Shown: in pieces, positions 9,302 to 18,426 of the stretch
How positions within the stretch are numbered: position 1 is the first letter of the stretch
How the letters are laid out: each line of letters starts with the position of its first letter
Notes under the pieces: generated by a model
What the model was told of the DNA's origin: nothing
The model's input: only the letters and a program-made list of their open reading frames with translations
The model's database searches: none
Translations under genes and position numbers: made by a program
Assembly (NCBI RefSeq): GCF_029761915.1
Contig: NZ_CP121695.1
Coordinates: 1,703,501 to 1,767,500, forward strand
DNA: 64,000 nucleotides
From: Bradyrhizobium sp. CB1650
GTDB taxonomy: Bacteria > Pseudomonadota > Alphaproteobacteria > Rhizobiales > Xanthobacteraceae
Direction of reading: 5' to 3'

Positions 9302-10344
9302 TCGGCCGCCGTCCTCTTCGAGGCGTCATCGGCCGTGTCGGTCTCGAAACGCTTCTCGCTGTGCTCGGCGACGAAGTAGATCGGACGCGCCTTCAGCTCG
9401 GAGAGGATTTTGCCGATATATTCGCCGACGATGCCGATCATGATGAGCTGCACGCCGCCGATCGTCATCAGGCCGACCACGAGCGAGGGATAGCCGGGAA
9501 CTTGCTTGCCGGTGGTCCAGACCTCCCAGAGGATCGAGAGGCCGAACAGGAACGCGCCGCCCGCCAGGATCACGCCGAGCAGACTGGCAAAGCGGAGCGG
9601 CGCCACCGAGAACGAGGTCAGGCCCTCGATCGACAGGCCGAGCAGGCGCGCAGCGTTGAACGTGGTCACGCCATGGGCGCGGGGCGCCGGCTCGTAGTCG
9701 ACGCGGATCTGGCGGAAACCGATCCAGCTCGCCAGCCCCTTGAAGAAGCGGTTGCGCTCCGGCAACTGGCGAAGCGCGGCCACCGCGCGCGGTGACAGCA
9801 GGCGGAAGTCGCCGGCATCCTCGGGAATCTTCTGGCGCGCGCCCCAGTTGATCAGTGCGTAGAAGCCGTGCACGGCAAGCCGTCGCAGGAAGCTTTCATT
9901 GTCGCGATGCGCCTTGGCGGTATAGACGACGTCATATCCGTCCTCGATCCAGTGCCGCACGAGCTGCTCGATCAGCGCCGGCGGATGCTGGCCGTCGCCG
10001 TCCATGAACATCACGGCGCCGCGCCGTGCATGATCGAGGCCCGCCATCAGCGCCGCCTCCTTGCCGAAATTGCGCGACAGCGACACCACCTGCACGTCGA
10101 TCGCGTCCGCCGGCAGCGAACGGGCGATCGAGAGCGTCGCGTCCGCGCTGCCGTCGTCGACATAGACGACCTCACAGCGGAGGCGATAACGCTGGCGCAA
10201 GGTTCCGGCGAGCTCGCAGATGCGCTGGTGCAGCGATGCCAGTCCCGCCGCCTCGTTATAGACGGGGACGACAATCGACAGCCCCTTGGCAGCGGCACTG
10301 GCCACGGTGGTTGTCAGGGCGGAAACGTCAGAGCCCAGCGTCAT
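9298..10344 (-). CDS. Family 2 glycosyltransferase, polyprenol-phosphate type
   Basis: The 348-residue product has a GT-A domain (about 20-235): S-I-V-V-P-V-Y-N-E at the start, V-Y-V-D-D-G-S for the nucleotide sugar and M-D-G-D-G-Q-H as the DxD metal site. Two C-terminal membrane helices (about 250-275 and 285-315) follow. This is the DPM1/GtrB/ArnC layout of enzymes that load a sugar onto undecaprenyl phosphate at the cytoplasmic face. It lies upstream of, and overlaps by 4 bases, the YdjC-type deacetylase gene. I infer that they act in one glycolipid-modifying pathway. HpnI-like activity is a less likely alternative. Confidence 0.92.
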   Translation of the reverse strand: MTLGSDVSALTTTVASAAAKGLSIVVPVYNEAAGLASLHQRICELAGTLRQRYRLRCEVVYVDDGSADATLSIARSLPADAIDVQVVSLSRNFGKEAALMAGLDHARRGAVMFMDGDGQHPPALIEQLVRHWIEDGYDVVYTAKAHRDNESFLRRLAVHGFYALINWGARQKIPEDAGDFRLLSPRAVAALRQLPERNRFFKGLASWIGFRQIRVDYEPAPRAHGVTTFNAARLLGLSIEGLTSFSVAPLRFASLLGVILAGGAFLFGLSILWEVWTTGKQVPGYPSLVVGLMTIGGVQLIMIGIVGEYIGKILSELKARPIYFVAEHSEKRFETDTADDASKRTAAE

Positions 10345-10430
10345 CGATCAAGGTTCCAGAGGCCTTCAATGGTTCCAAACAGCATATGGTAGCTGCCGCT
10401 TGCTGTCGCTACGCTGAACGGATCTGATGC

Positions 10431-11408
10431 TCACCGCCGCAGGAACGCCTCGAGCTTGGCGAACAGCGGGTTCTCCCGGTCAAATACGTAGTCGAGCGAG
10501 ACCACCGACACCGTCTCGGCGCCATGGTCGCGCAGGAAGCTCGCGAGTGCATAGAGCTGACCCGGTGGGCAATGCAGCGTGAGCATGCCCGACGAGGTCG
10601 GCCCGCCGAACGGGGTCTCGACGCCGAAACGGCTGTGGGCTTCGCCGAGCAGGGCCGCGTCGCACTGCCGGAATCGGGTGCGGACCTCGCGGTACTTGTT
10701 GGCGCGGGCGCGCGCCGCGATGTGATCCAGGATGACGCGCGCGGTCTCCCGCGCCTGCGGCGACCAGTCGGCGTCCCTGGAGGCGACCAGATTGGCCTGG
10801 CTGCGCAGGATCACGCCGTCGTCGAGCACTCTCAGTCCGTTGGCAGCCAGCGTCGCGCCCGTCGTGGTGATATCGACGATCAGCTCGGCCGCGCCCGCCG
10901 CCGGGGCGCCTTCGGTCGCGCCGGCGCTTTCGACGATGCGGTAATCGACGATGCCGTGGCTCGAGAAGAAGGCACGGGTGAGGTTGATGAACTTGGTCGC
11001 GACCCGCATCCGCATGTGATGCTGTTCGCGGAAGCCGGTGGTGACGTCGTCGAGGTCGGCCATGGTGCGGACGTCGATCCAGGCCTGCGGCACGGCGACG
11101 ACGACGTCGGCATAGCCGAAGCCCAATCCCTCGATCAGGGACACGCGCTTGTCGGCGTCCGTAATGTTCTCGCGCACCAGATCTTCGCCGGTGACGCCGA
11201 GATGCGCGAAGCCGCGGGCGAGTTGCGAGGCGATCTCGCTCGCCGAGAGATAGGCGACCTCGACATTGTCGAGGCCCGCGATCGTGCCGCGATAGTCGCG
11301 GGCGCCGCCGGCCTTCGACAGCTTGAGCCCGGCGCGGGCGAAGAAGGCCTCGGTGTTTTCCTGAAGGCGGCCCTTGGAGGGAACGGCCAGGACGAATGGC
11401 GCGCTCAT
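10431..11408 (-). CDS. hisG: ATP phosphoribosyltransferase, catalytic subunit
   Basis: HisG joins ATP and PRPP in the first step of histidine synthesis. The 325-residue product begins [10 protein letters not shown], the HisG signature, and has the PRPP-binding region near [12 protein letters not shown] (about 178-190). It is longer than the 200-230 residues of short HisG enzymes. The last 90 residues end in a predicted alpha/beta segment ([15 protein letters not shown]) reminiscent of the regulatory domain of long HisG. The start overlaps the hisZ stop by 4 bases (ATGA). Having both this tail and HisZ is discussed as a finding. Confidence 0.97.
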   Translation of the reverse strand: MSAPFVLAVPSKGRLQENTEAFFARAGLKLSKAGGARDYRGTIAGLDNVEVAYLSASEIASQLARGFAHLGVTGEDLVRENITDADKRVSLIEGLGFGYADVVVAVPQAWIDVRTMADLDDVTTGFREQHHMRMRVATKFINLTRAFFSSHGIVDYRIVESAGATEGAPAAGAAELIVDITTTGATLAANGLRVLDDGVILRSQANLVASRDADWSPQARETARVILDHIAARARANKYREVRTRFRQCDAALLGEAHSRFGVETPFGGPTSSGMLTLHCPPGQLYALASFLRDHGAETVSVVSLDYVFDRENPLFAKLEAFLRR

Positions 11409-12556
11409 GACTTGAGCTCCTTGCGGCCGATCCGGGTCAGCGCATCCACCCAGACCGAGAAGCCGACGGCGGGAATCGGCGCGGCCGATCCGAGCTGGGT
11501 CATCAGCCCGTCATAGCGGCCGCCGGCGACCAGCGGCTCGGCGCCGTTGCCCCTGTGATGCAGTTCGAATTCGAAGCCGGTGTAGTAATCGAGCCCGCGC
11601 CCGAACGCGGTGGAGAAGCGCGTCTGCTTCACGTCGATGCCGCGCGCGGCCATGAAGCCGACCCGGCTTTCGAACTGGTCGATCGCGCCGGTGAGGTCGA
11701 GCTTTGCTTCAGTGGTGAGCGCGCGGAGCTCGGCAATGGCCTCGTCGGGGTTGCCCGAGATTGCCAGGAAGCGCTTCAGCACCGCAAGCGCCGCGCGCGG
11801 CAGCGCGCCGCCCTTCAGTGTCGATTGTTCGAGGAAGCGGTCGGCGATCTCCGCCGTGGTGCGGCCGCCGACATTGGTGGTGCCGGCGATCGACATCAGG
11901 TCGGTGACGAAGGCGAGTGCCGCCTTGCGGTCGGAGCCGGCGAGCGCGGCGAGCACGCCCTCATATTCGCTGCGGGTCGCGGTCGTGGCGAGCGCCAGCC
12001 GCTCCAGATCCTGCTCGAGGCTGATCTTGCGGTTGAAGTCCTTGATCAGGCGGCGGCGCCAGACCGGATAGAGCTCGAGCGCGTCGAGCAGCGCGTTGAA
12101 CAGCGCCACGTCGCCGGTGCGGATTTCGACCTCGCGCACGCCGAACGCGGCGGTCGCCTCCAGGGCCAGCGCCAGCATCTCGGCATCGGCGGCGGCGCGG
12201 TCTTGGCGACCAAAGGACTCGATGCCGGCCTGCAGGAACTCGCTGGCCTGCCCGCCGCGGTAGCGGAACACCGGTCCGAGATAGCTGAAGCCGGCCGGCT
12301 GGCCGGCGCGACCGGAGGCGAGGTAGTCGCGCGCCACCGGGATGGTCAGATCCGGGCGCAGGCAGAGCTCCTCGCCCGTCGGATCCGTCGTGAGGTAGAG
12401 GCTCTTGCGGATGTCCTCACCGGAGAGGTCCAGGAACGGCTCGGCCGGTTGCAGGATGGCCGGCTCGGCCCTGACATAGCCGGCCTGCGCGAACGACAGG
12501 AGCAGCGTATCCGCCCAGGCGGAGCCAGCAGCGTTCGGGGTGGCGGTCGCGGTCAT
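11405..12556 (-). CDS. hisZ: ATP phosphoribosyltransferase regulatory subunit HisZ
   Basis: The 383-residue protein is a paralogue of histidyl-tRNA synthetase catalytic cores. It has motif-2-like residues ([11 protein letters not shown] and Y-L-G-P-V-F-R-Y-R) and a late G-G-R-Y-D-G-L, but lacks the anticodon-binding domain. This matches HisZ, which activates HisG and mediates histidine feedback. The ATG at 12556 is used; an extension to 12625 is unlikely because it reads through proline-rich leader sequence. hisZ-hisG form an overlapping two-gene operon, with rsmE upstream on the same strand about 107 bases away. Confidence 0.95.
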   Translation of the reverse strand: MTATATPNAAGSAWADTLLLSFAQAGYVRAEPAILQPAEPFLDLSGEDIRKSLYLTTDPTGEELCLRPDLTIPVARDYLASGRAGQPAGFSYLGPVFRYRGGQASEFLQAGIESFGRQDRAAADAEMLALALEATAAFGVREVEIRTGDVALFNALLDALELYPVWRRRLIKDFNRKISLEQDLERLALATTATRSEYEGVLAALAGSDRKAALAFVTDLMSIAGTTNVGGRTTAEIADRFLEQSTLKGGALPRAALAVLKRFLAISGNPDEAIAELRALTTEAKLDLTGAIDQFESRVGFMAARGIDVKQTRFSTAFGRGLDYYTGFEFELHHRGNGAEPLVAGGRYDGLMTQLGSAAPIPAVGFSVWVDALTRIGRKELKS

Positions 12557-12663
12557 CTCAGGTCCCATCGTCCCGGCAGAGCCGGGCGGAAAAGGGGGAA
12601 GGGTGTTGGCGCAGCCCCTTAGCATGGCCGGGAGGCGGTTTCGACCTCCAAAGGATCAATCGC

Positions 12664-13440
12664 TTAACGGTCGGCCAATGCGGCGAGGTTAGCGGTCTTG
12701 CCCCAATCGCCCAGCACAGCCTGGACCAGCGCCAGTGCGGCGACCGCCGCCGTGTCGGCGCGCAGGATCCGAGGGCCCAGCGCCAGCCGAAGGATTTTGG
12801 GCTGTCGCAGCAGCAGCGCCCGCTCCTCCTCGGTGAAGCCACCCTCGGGGCCGATCAGCACGTCGATGCCGTGTCCCGCCGCACGCGCGCTCTGCAGGCC
12901 GAGAATCGGGTTCTCGACCTCGCTCGCCTCGTCGCAGAACACCAGCAGGCGGTCGGATGGACGCCGGCTGAGGAAGCGCTCCAGTGGCACCGGTTCGGCC
13001 ACCGCGGCGAGGCTCAGGATGCCGCATTGCTCGGCCGCTTCGATCACATTTGCGCGCATGCGCTCGCTGTTGACGCGGGAGACCTGGGTGAAGCGGGTCA
13101 GGACCGGCTGCAGGGTGGCGGCGCCCATCTCCACCGCCTTCTGGACCATGTAATCGAGCCGGGCGTGCTTCAGCGGCGCGAAGATGTAGGCGAGGTCGGG
13201 CAGGGCGTCCTGGGGCCGGGTCTGCTGCAGGATCACCAGGCCGTCGGGGCGCTTCCTGCCCTCGATCGCGGCCTGCCACTCGCCGTCACGCCCGTTGAAC
13301 GCCAGGATCGCGGCGCCGGCCTCGAGCCGGAGCACATTACCGAGATAATTGCCCTGGTCGCGGTCGAGCGCGACCCTGGCGTCCTGGGCAAGCGGAGCGT
13401 CGACGAACAGGCGAGGGGCGCGAAAATCGTGGGAGGGCAT
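12664..13440 (-). CDS. rsmE: 16S rRNA m3U1498 methyltransferase RsmE
   Basis: The 258-residue protein has a short PUA-like N-terminal domain (R-L-F-V-D ... L-G-N-V-L-R-L) and a SPOUT knot domain. Knot signatures are F-A-P-L-K-H-A-R-L-D-Y-M-V-Q-K-A-V-E-M-G, I-G-P-E-G-G-F and L-G-P-R-I-L-R-A-D-T-A. RsmE methylates N3 of U1498 in 16S rRNA near the decoding site. The usual R-x-E-T-A is R-A-D-T-A here, a conservative change. It lies upstream of hisZ on the same strand; the gap (about 107 bases) leaves open whether they are cotranscribed. Confidence 0.95.
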   Translation of the reverse strand: MPSHDFRAPRLFVDAPLAQDARVALDRDQGNYLGNVLRLEAGAAILAFNGRDGEWQAAIEGRKRPDGLVILQQTRPQDALPDLAYIFAPLKHARLDYMVQKAVEMGAATLQPVLTRFTQVSRVNSERMRANVIEAAEQCGILSLAAVAEPVPLERFLSRRPSDRLLVFCDEASEVENPILGLQSARAAGHGIDVLIGPEGGFTEEERALLLRQPKILRLALGPRILRADTAAVAALALVQAVLGDWGKTANLAALADR

Positions 13441-13649
13441 TGCTCAAGGTCCGTTTTGCCGCCGTTCTTAACCGAAAGCAGCAGTTTCGGGGGTAATTAT
13501 TGCCCTCTCGGTGCGTCCCAGCGCCGCGCTCTTGCCCAATTCGACGGGTTGTTAAGCGTTGGCGGGAATCGTAAAAACGCGAACACGCTGGTTGCGCTTC
13601 ATTTGGGAAGACGCCGAACCCCGTAGCTCCCGCCGGAGAGACTGCCTTG

Positions 13650-14312
13650 ATGATCCGTCGTCTGATGGTTCCGATCACTGCCGCCATGGTGACCATGGGC
13701 GCCGCAGGGGCCTATGCGCAAGGCGCCTTCCCGGCGCCACTGCCCAACCAGGCCGCCACGACCGATTCCGCCTTTCCGCCGGTCAACGGTTCGGCTCCGG
13801 TCGCCTCGGTGGGCACGGCGCCGCAATCCTCCTTCCCCGTGAACGGTGCGGCCCCCCTCGGTGGTGCCGGCGCCTTCAGCGCGGCGCCGCCGACGCAGAG
13901 CGGCCCCGGTGAGGAATGCATGAAGGCCTTCATTCCCCTGCGTGAGGAGGCCGAGAAGCGCGGCAAGCTGATCAAGGCCGCGAGCGATCGCCATGCTCCG
14001 CCCGACGAGGCCTGCAAGCTGATCGGAGCCTTCAGCCAGGCCGAAACCAAGATGATCGAGTACATCAAGAGCCACGCGGCCAAATGCGGAATCCCGCCGC
14101 AGATCGGCGATCAGATGAAGGCCGGGCACAAGAATACCGAAGCGATGCAGAAGAAGGTCTGCAACGTGGCGCAGCAGATGCAGCAGCGCGGACCGGCCGG
14201 CCCGTCGCTGAGCGAGGTGCTCGGTTCCTCGGCCTCGGTGCCGGAGGCCAATGCCGGCAAGAAGGGCGGCAGCACCTTCGACACGCTCAACGGCAACGTC
14301 CTGACCCGATGA
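13650..14312 (+). CDS. Secreted protein of unknown function upstream of ubiA
   Basis: The 220-residue product has a signal peptide (M-I-R-R-L-M ... A-Y-A-Q). A Pro/Ala/Ser-rich low-complexity stretch (about 25-85) follows, then a helical domain with four cysteines spaced over 80 residues (E-E-C-M-K, E-A-C-K-L, A-K-C-G-I, K-V-C-N-V), suggesting two disulfides. An in-frame TTG at 13647 directly precedes the ATG. Its stop overlaps the ubiA start (ATGA), so translation is coupled although the functions look unrelated. No enzyme motif is present. Periplasmic location is inferred. Confidence 0.8.
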   Translation: MIRRLMVPITAAMVTMGAAGAYAQGAFPAPLPNQAATTDSAFPPVNGSAPVASVGTAPQSSFPVNGAAPLGGAGAFSAAPPTQSGPGEECMKAFIPLREEAEKRGKLIKAASDRHAPPDEACKLIGAFSQAETKMIEYIKSHAAKCGIPPQIGDQMKAGHKNTEAMQKKVCNVAQQMQQRGPAGPSLSEVLGSSASVPEANAGKKGGSTFDTLNGNVLTR

Positions 14313-15241
14313 GCGATCAAACCGCCCGCGTTGCCGATTCCACCGGCAACTGGGTGGATACGGTCGCGCCGCAATGGGCGCGGCCCTATTTGCGACTGTC
14401 GCGTTTCGATCGGCCGATCGGTTCCTGGCTTCTGTTGATGCCGTGCTGGTGGTCGGCGGCGCTTGCCGCCGGCATCGCCCACGACGTCGGCCGCCTGCCG
14501 CTCACCATCGTGCTGTTCTTCATCGGCGCCTTCGTGATGCGCGGCGCCGGCTGCACCTGGAACGACATCACCGACCGCGACCTCGATGCCAGGGTCGAGC
14601 GCACGCGCTCGCGCCCCTTGCCGTCCGGGCAGGTGAGCGTGACGCAGGCGCTGGCCTTTCTGGTCGCGCAGGCCCTGGTCGGCCTCGTCGTGCTGCTGCA
14701 GTTCAATCGCTTTGCGATCCTGACCGGCATCGCCTCGCTCCTGATCGTCGCGATCTATCCTTTCATGAAGCGCATCACCTGGTGGCCGCAGATCGTGCTT
14801 GGCCTCGCCTTCTCCTGGGGCGCCTTGATGGGATTTGCCGTCACATTCGCGCGCATCGATCCGACCGCGCTGGTGCTCTATGCCGGCGCGATCGCCTGGG
14901 TGATCGGCTATGACACCATCTACGCGCATCAGGACACCGAGGATGATGCGCTGATCGGCATCAAGTCCACTGCGCGCCTGTTCGGCGCGCACACGCATCA
15001 GGCGCTGATCATGTTCTACGGGCTCGCGGTGATGCTGATCGGCGTCGCGTTGGCGTCGGGAGACGTGCGCTGGCCGGCCTGGCTCGGGCTCTCGGCCTTC
15101 GCCCTGCATCTGGCCTGGCAGATCGTGTGGCTCAGGATCGACGATCCCGCGCTGTGCCTGCGCCTGTTCAAATCGAACCGCGATGCGGGGCTATTGTTGT
15201 TCGCGGGATTGCTGGCCGACGCGGTGATGCGGGCTGCGTGA
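14309..15241 (+). CDS. ubiA: 4-hydroxybenzoate polyprenyltransferase UbiA
   Basis: The 310-residue integral membrane protein has about eight or nine helices. It carries both Asp-rich motifs of the UbiA family: N-D-I-T-D-R-D-L-D (about residues 88-96) and Y-D-T-I-Y-A-H-Q-D-T-E-D-D near 200. These bind the Mg-diphosphate of the polyprenyl donor. UbiA attaches the isoprenoid tail to 4-hydroxybenzoate in ubiquinone synthesis. The start overlaps the stop of the preceding gene by 4 bases. A palindromic repeat follows the stop codon. Confidence 0.95.
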   Translation: MSDQTARVADSTGNWVDTVAPQWARPYLRLSRFDRPIGSWLLLMPCWWSAALAAGIAHDVGRLPLTIVLFFIGAFVMRGAGCTWNDITDRDLDARVERTRSRPLPSGQVSVTQALAFLVAQALVGLVVLLQFNRFAILTGIASLLIVAIYPFMKRITWWPQIVLGLAFSWGALMGFAVTFARIDPTALVLYAGAIAWVIGYDTIYAHQDTEDDALIGIKSTARLFGAHTHQALIMFYGLAVMLIGVALASGDVRWPAWLGLSAFALHLAWQIVWLRIDDPALCLRLFKSNRDAGLLLFAGLLADAVMRAA

Positions 15242-15250
15242 CGCGAGCTT

Positions 15251-15345
15251 GTACGGTGGGCAGAGGCGCACTTGCGCCGTGCCCACCATCTTTCCACGAT
15301 TGCGAGAGAAGAGGTGGGCATGCTTCGCTTTGCCCACCCTACGGC
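15251..15345. repeat. Palindromic intergenic repeat (GTAGGGTGGGCA family)
   Basis: Outer arms gtacggtgggca (15251-15262) and tgcccaccctac (15331-15342) pair with one mismatch. Inner arms (15262-15288 and 15311-15330) are less perfect. The same family occurs as a near-perfect copy at 21711-21800. It sits between convergent ubiA and a minus-strand gene and may serve as a terminator. Confidence 0.75.
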
Positions 15346-15359
15346 GCCATGATTGCCGC

Positions 15360-15878
15360 TCAGTTCCGGGCAATGATCTCGCGTTCGCCGCGATGAACGG
15401 AAAGCTCGCGCGCGATGCCGGCGCGGCGGCGCATCAGAAATTTCGGACGGCGGGTGCGGACGGCGTTGCGGCGTCGGCGCCGCGGCGCGGGTTCGCGCGT
15501 GCCCTCATCGAGCTGCGGCAGCGCGAAGATCTCGCTCCAAATCGCCCAGGCCTCCGTGATCCCGTCGCCATCGGTGCTGACGAGCAGGGGAACGGAGAGC
15601 GACGGATCGCGATGGACCAGGACGAGAGTCTGCGCTTCGTCGTTGCTGCGCAGCGCAACGCCGGCGAAGTCACTGACGCGGACGTTGACCGCCATCTGCA
15701 TGCCGCGGATTGCACGGCGCAGCACGACGCGTTCGCGATGAAGCTCGATCTGCCTGGTGTGGCCGTCGGCCCGCGGATCGTGCGCGTCGAAGCGGACTGG
15801 AAGGGAAAGAGGGTCGAGCCGCAATGCACGGCTCGACCCAGCGGGAGCGACCCCGCATGTTATTGTTTGACGCCTCAC
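15360..15878 (-). CDS. Small basic protein, possibly DUF6101-like
   Basis: The frame encodes 172 residues from a GTG at 15878. It has a beta-rich middle (R-V-S-D-F-A-G-V-A-L-R and L-V-L-V-H-R-D-P-S-L-S-V-P-L-L-V) and an Arg-rich C-terminus with the run R-R-R-R-R near residue 135. The H-R-D-P-S-L-S-V-P-L segment reminds me of a rhizobial DUF (6101), but that is from memory and unverified. No signal peptide or membrane helix is seen. The ribosome site is weak, so the start is uncertain. It is transcribed away from pmbA. Confidence 0.65.
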   Translation of the reverse strand: MRRQTITCGVAPAGSSRALRLDPLSLPVRFDAHDPRADGHTRQIELHRERVVLRRAIRGMQMAVNVRVSDFAGVALRSNDEAQTLVLVHRDPSLSVPLLVSTDGDGITEAWAIWSEIFALPQLDEGTREPAPRRRRRNAVRTRRPKFLMRRRAGIARELSVHRGEREIIARN

Positions 15879-15984
15879 GGCTTTAGTCTCCCCGCCGGGA
15901 TTATGTTCCCGGTCGATGCGAAGACCTTAGCGCGGGAAGCTGCGGAAACCGCTTAAAAAGGCTGGTTAACCCCCCGTCACCGCC

Positions 15985-16032
15985 GCGCATGATTGACAAG
16001 ACCTTGGCGCGCATGATTGACGAGACGTTGCC
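15985..16032 (+). repeat. Two tandem 24-bp direct repeats upstream of pmbA
   Basis: Copy one is 15985-16008 and copy two 16009-16032. They match at 21 of 24 bases by eye, including an unbroken 13-base block that starts each copy. They lie about 120 bases before the pmbA start in otherwise non-coding sequence. Confidence 0.8.
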
Positions 16033-16152
16033 CGGATGCCGCGAATCTGAGCTTTTGGCGGGCTGAAAATGCTTGAAGTCCGTTCCAATTGGGCACATCT
16101 GATGGGTTCGGCCCTTCGGCTCTCGAGCCCGCCCCCCAACAGGATTTCGTTC

Positions 16153-17562
16153 GTGAACTCTTCACCATCCGCAAGCTCGACGCTTTCGTCCAGGGATTCG
16201 ACCAAGGCCAGCCGCGACCTGTTCGATCAGTCTCAACTGTCGGATCTCGCGCAGCGGCTGGTGGATGCGGCGAAGCGTGCCGGTGCGGATGCCGCCGATG
16301 CGGTCGCGGTGCGCGGCATCTCGCAGGGCGTCGAGGTGCGCGATGGCCGCGTCGAGGAATCCGAGCGTTCCGAAGGTGACGATGTGGGCTTGCGCGTGCT
16401 GGTCGGCCAGCGCCAGGCGGTGGTGTCGACCAACGATGTCAGCGGTGATGCCGTCGCCAAGCTCGCCGAGCGTGCGGTGGCGATGGCGCGCGTGGCGCCC
16501 GTCGACAAATATGTCGGGCTCGCCGATCCCGCGCTGCTCGCGCGCGACTTCCCCGATCTCGACCTGCTCGATCCGAACGTGCCGGCGACCGCCGAGCTCG
16601 AGCGTCGCGCGCTGGAAGCCGAGGCTGCGGCGCTCGCAGTCAAAGGCGTGACCAAGTCCGGCGGCGCATCGGCCTCCGCCGGCATCGGCGGCATGGTGCT
16701 CGTCACCAGCACCGGCTTCCACGGCTCTTATCTGCGCTCGAGCCAGGGCATCTCGGCGACCGCGATCTCCGGCGAAGGCACCGGCATGGAGCGCGACTAT
16801 GATTTCACCTCGGCGCCGCACGCCGTCGATCTGTTGTCGCCCGAATTCGTCGGCCGCTCCGCCGGCGAGCGCACGGTCAAGCGCTCCAATCCGCGCAAGG
16901 TCGAGACCTGCAAGGTGCCGGTCGTGTTCGATCCGCGCGTGGCGGGCTCGCTGGTCGGCCATCTCGTCGGCGCCATCAACGGCGCCTCGATCGCGCGCAA
17001 GACGAGCTTCTTGAAGGACAGGCTCGGCCAGCAGCTCTTTGCCAGGAACATCCGTATCGTCGACGATCCCCTGCGCAAGCGCGGCCTGCGCTCGCAGACC
17101 TTCGATGCGGAAGGTGTCGCCGTGAAGAGGCAGGCGCTGGTCGACGAGGGCGTGCTGACGACCTGGCTGCTCGATTGCGCGACTGCCCGCGAATTGGGGC
17201 TCACCACCACCGGCCACGCCCATCGCGGCGTGTCGTCCTCGCCCTCGCCGGGGCCGTACAATCTGCATCTCGAGGCAGGCACGCCGACGCCGGCCGAATT
17301 GATCTCCGATATCAGCCAAGGTTTTTACGTCACCGACCTGATCGGTTCCGGCGTCAACGGCGTCACCGGCGACTACAGCCGCGGCGCCTCCGGCTTTTGG
17401 ATCGAGAACGGCGAGATCACCTACCCGGTGAGCGAGGTTACGATCGCCGGCCATCTGTTCGAGATCTTCAAGTCGATGCAGCCGGCCAGCGATCTCGAAT
17501 TCCGCTACGGCATCAATGCGCCGACGGTGCGCATCGAGGGTTTGACGCTTGGCGGACGTTGA
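16153..17562 (+). CDS. pmbA: PmbA/TldE-type metalloprotease partner
   Basis: The 469-residue product starts at GTG 16153 with AGGA eight bases upstream; earlier ATG codons would extend into the untranslated leader. It shows the TldD/PmbA fold: V-E-V-R-D-G-R-V-E-E-S-E near the N-terminus, and later V-L-T-T-W-L-L-D-C-A-T-A-R-E-L-G-L-T-T-T-G-H-A. No HExxxH zinc motif is present, which marks it as the TldE (PmbA) partner rather than catalytic TldD. TldD/TldE degrade unfolded peptides and process microcin-type peptides. It heads the overlapping run that ends in lpxK. Confidence 0.93.
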   Translation: MNSSPSASSTLSSRDSTKASRDLFDQSQLSDLAQRLVDAAKRAGADAADAVAVRGISQGVEVRDGRVEESERSEGDDVGLRVLVGQRQAVVSTNDVSGDAVAKLAERAVAMARVAPVDKYVGLADPALLARDFPDLDLLDPNVPATAELERRALEAEAAALAVKGVTKSGGASASAGIGGMVLVTSTGFHGSYLRSSQGISATAISGEGTGMERDYDFTSAPHAVDLLSPEFVGRSAGERTVKRSNPRKVETCKVPVVFDPRVAGSLVGHLVGAINGASIARKTSFLKDRLGQQLFARNIRIVDDPLRKRGLRSQTFDAEGVAVKRQALVDEGVLTTWLLDCATARELGLTTTGHAHRGVSSSPSPGPYNLHLEAGTPTPAELISDISQGFYVTDLIGSGVNGVTGDYSRGASGFWIENGEITYPVSEVTIAGHLFEIFKSMQPASDLEFRYGINAPTVRIEGLTLGGR

Positions 17563-18367
17563 CGCGAACTCTCCTGACGAGGCCATCCTGGCCCGCGATG
17601 CGGCGCTGCTCAAAGACACGGTGCGGGAAGCGGGCGCACTCGCGCAGTCGATGTTCCGTACCGAGCTGAAGAAGTGGATCAAGGGCGCGTCCTCGCCGGT
17701 CTCCGAGGCCGACATCGCCGTCAACGATCTCCTGGAAGCGCGCTTACGCGCCGCGACGCCCGACTATGGCTGGCTGTCGGAGGAGAGCGCCGACGACGCG
17801 GCGCGGCTGTCGCGGCGCCTGGTCTGGGTGGTCGATCCCATCGATGGCACGCGCAACTATCTCAATGGTCATGACGACTGGTGCGTCAGCGTCGCGCTGG
17901 TCGAGAATGCCTCACCCGTCCTCGCCGCGGTGTTCGCGCCGAGCAGCGGCGAGTTCTTTTTCGCCGCGCGCGGGCAGGGCACGACCCTGAATGGCGCAAC
18001 CGTCCGGACGGCGCCCGGATCCGAGCTCGACTTCTCCCGCGTGGCCGGTCCGAAGCCGCTGGTCGAACGGCTCAGGCCGTCACCGGGCGAGATCAAGCTG
18101 CATCCGCGAATCGGTTCACTCGCGCTCCGGCTTTGCCGGGTTGCCCACGGCGCGCTGGATGCGGCTTTTGCGGGGGGCAATAGTCATGATTGGGATCTTG
18201 CGGCGGCGGATTTGATCGTGCAGGAAGCGGATGGTAGAATGAGCGACCTCTCCGGAGAACCCATCCTCTATAACCGCCGGGAAGTGGCGCACGGGGTGCT
18301 GGTGGCAGCGGGCCGCGATCGTCATGCGAGCATTGTCGCGCATTTTCGAAATCGCCCCTTGCCCTGA
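17549..18367 (+). CDS. Inositol-monophosphatase-family phosphatase (CysQ/IMPase-like)
   Basis: The product is 272 residues from a TTG start at 17549 with GAGGG eight bases before; the start overlaps the end of pmbA by 14 bases. It carries the metal sites of the Li-sensitive phosphatase family: E-E-S (near residue 75), D-P-I-D-G-T-R-N-Y (about 95-103) and W-D-L-A-A-A-D-L-I (about 218). Members include myo-inositol-1-phosphatase and the PAP phosphatase CysQ; sequence alone does not separate them. The cluster context (outer-membrane lipid genes downstream) does not decide the substrate. Confidence 0.9.
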   Translation: MADVDANSPDEAILARDAALLKDTVREAGALAQSMFRTELKKWIKGASSPVSEADIAVNDLLEARLRAATPDYGWLSEESADDAARLSRRLVWVVDPIDGTRNYLNGHDDWCVSVALVENASPVLAAVFAPSSGEFFFAARGQGTTLNGATVRTAPGSELDFSRVAGPKPLVERLRPSPGEIKLHPRIGSLALRLCRVAHGALDAAFAGGNSHDWDLAAADLIVQEADGRMSDLSGEPILYNRREVAHGVLVAAGRDRHASIVAHFRNRPLP

Positions 18368-18426
18368 AGCGCATCCGTTGTGCCGTCGAACAATGTTTGC
18401 CGGGCAGTCCTTTAGGAAGAACACCC

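Noticed and set aside
16162..17724. 520-codon minus-strand frame
   Set aside because: It is antisense to pmbA and lacks any recognisable motif.
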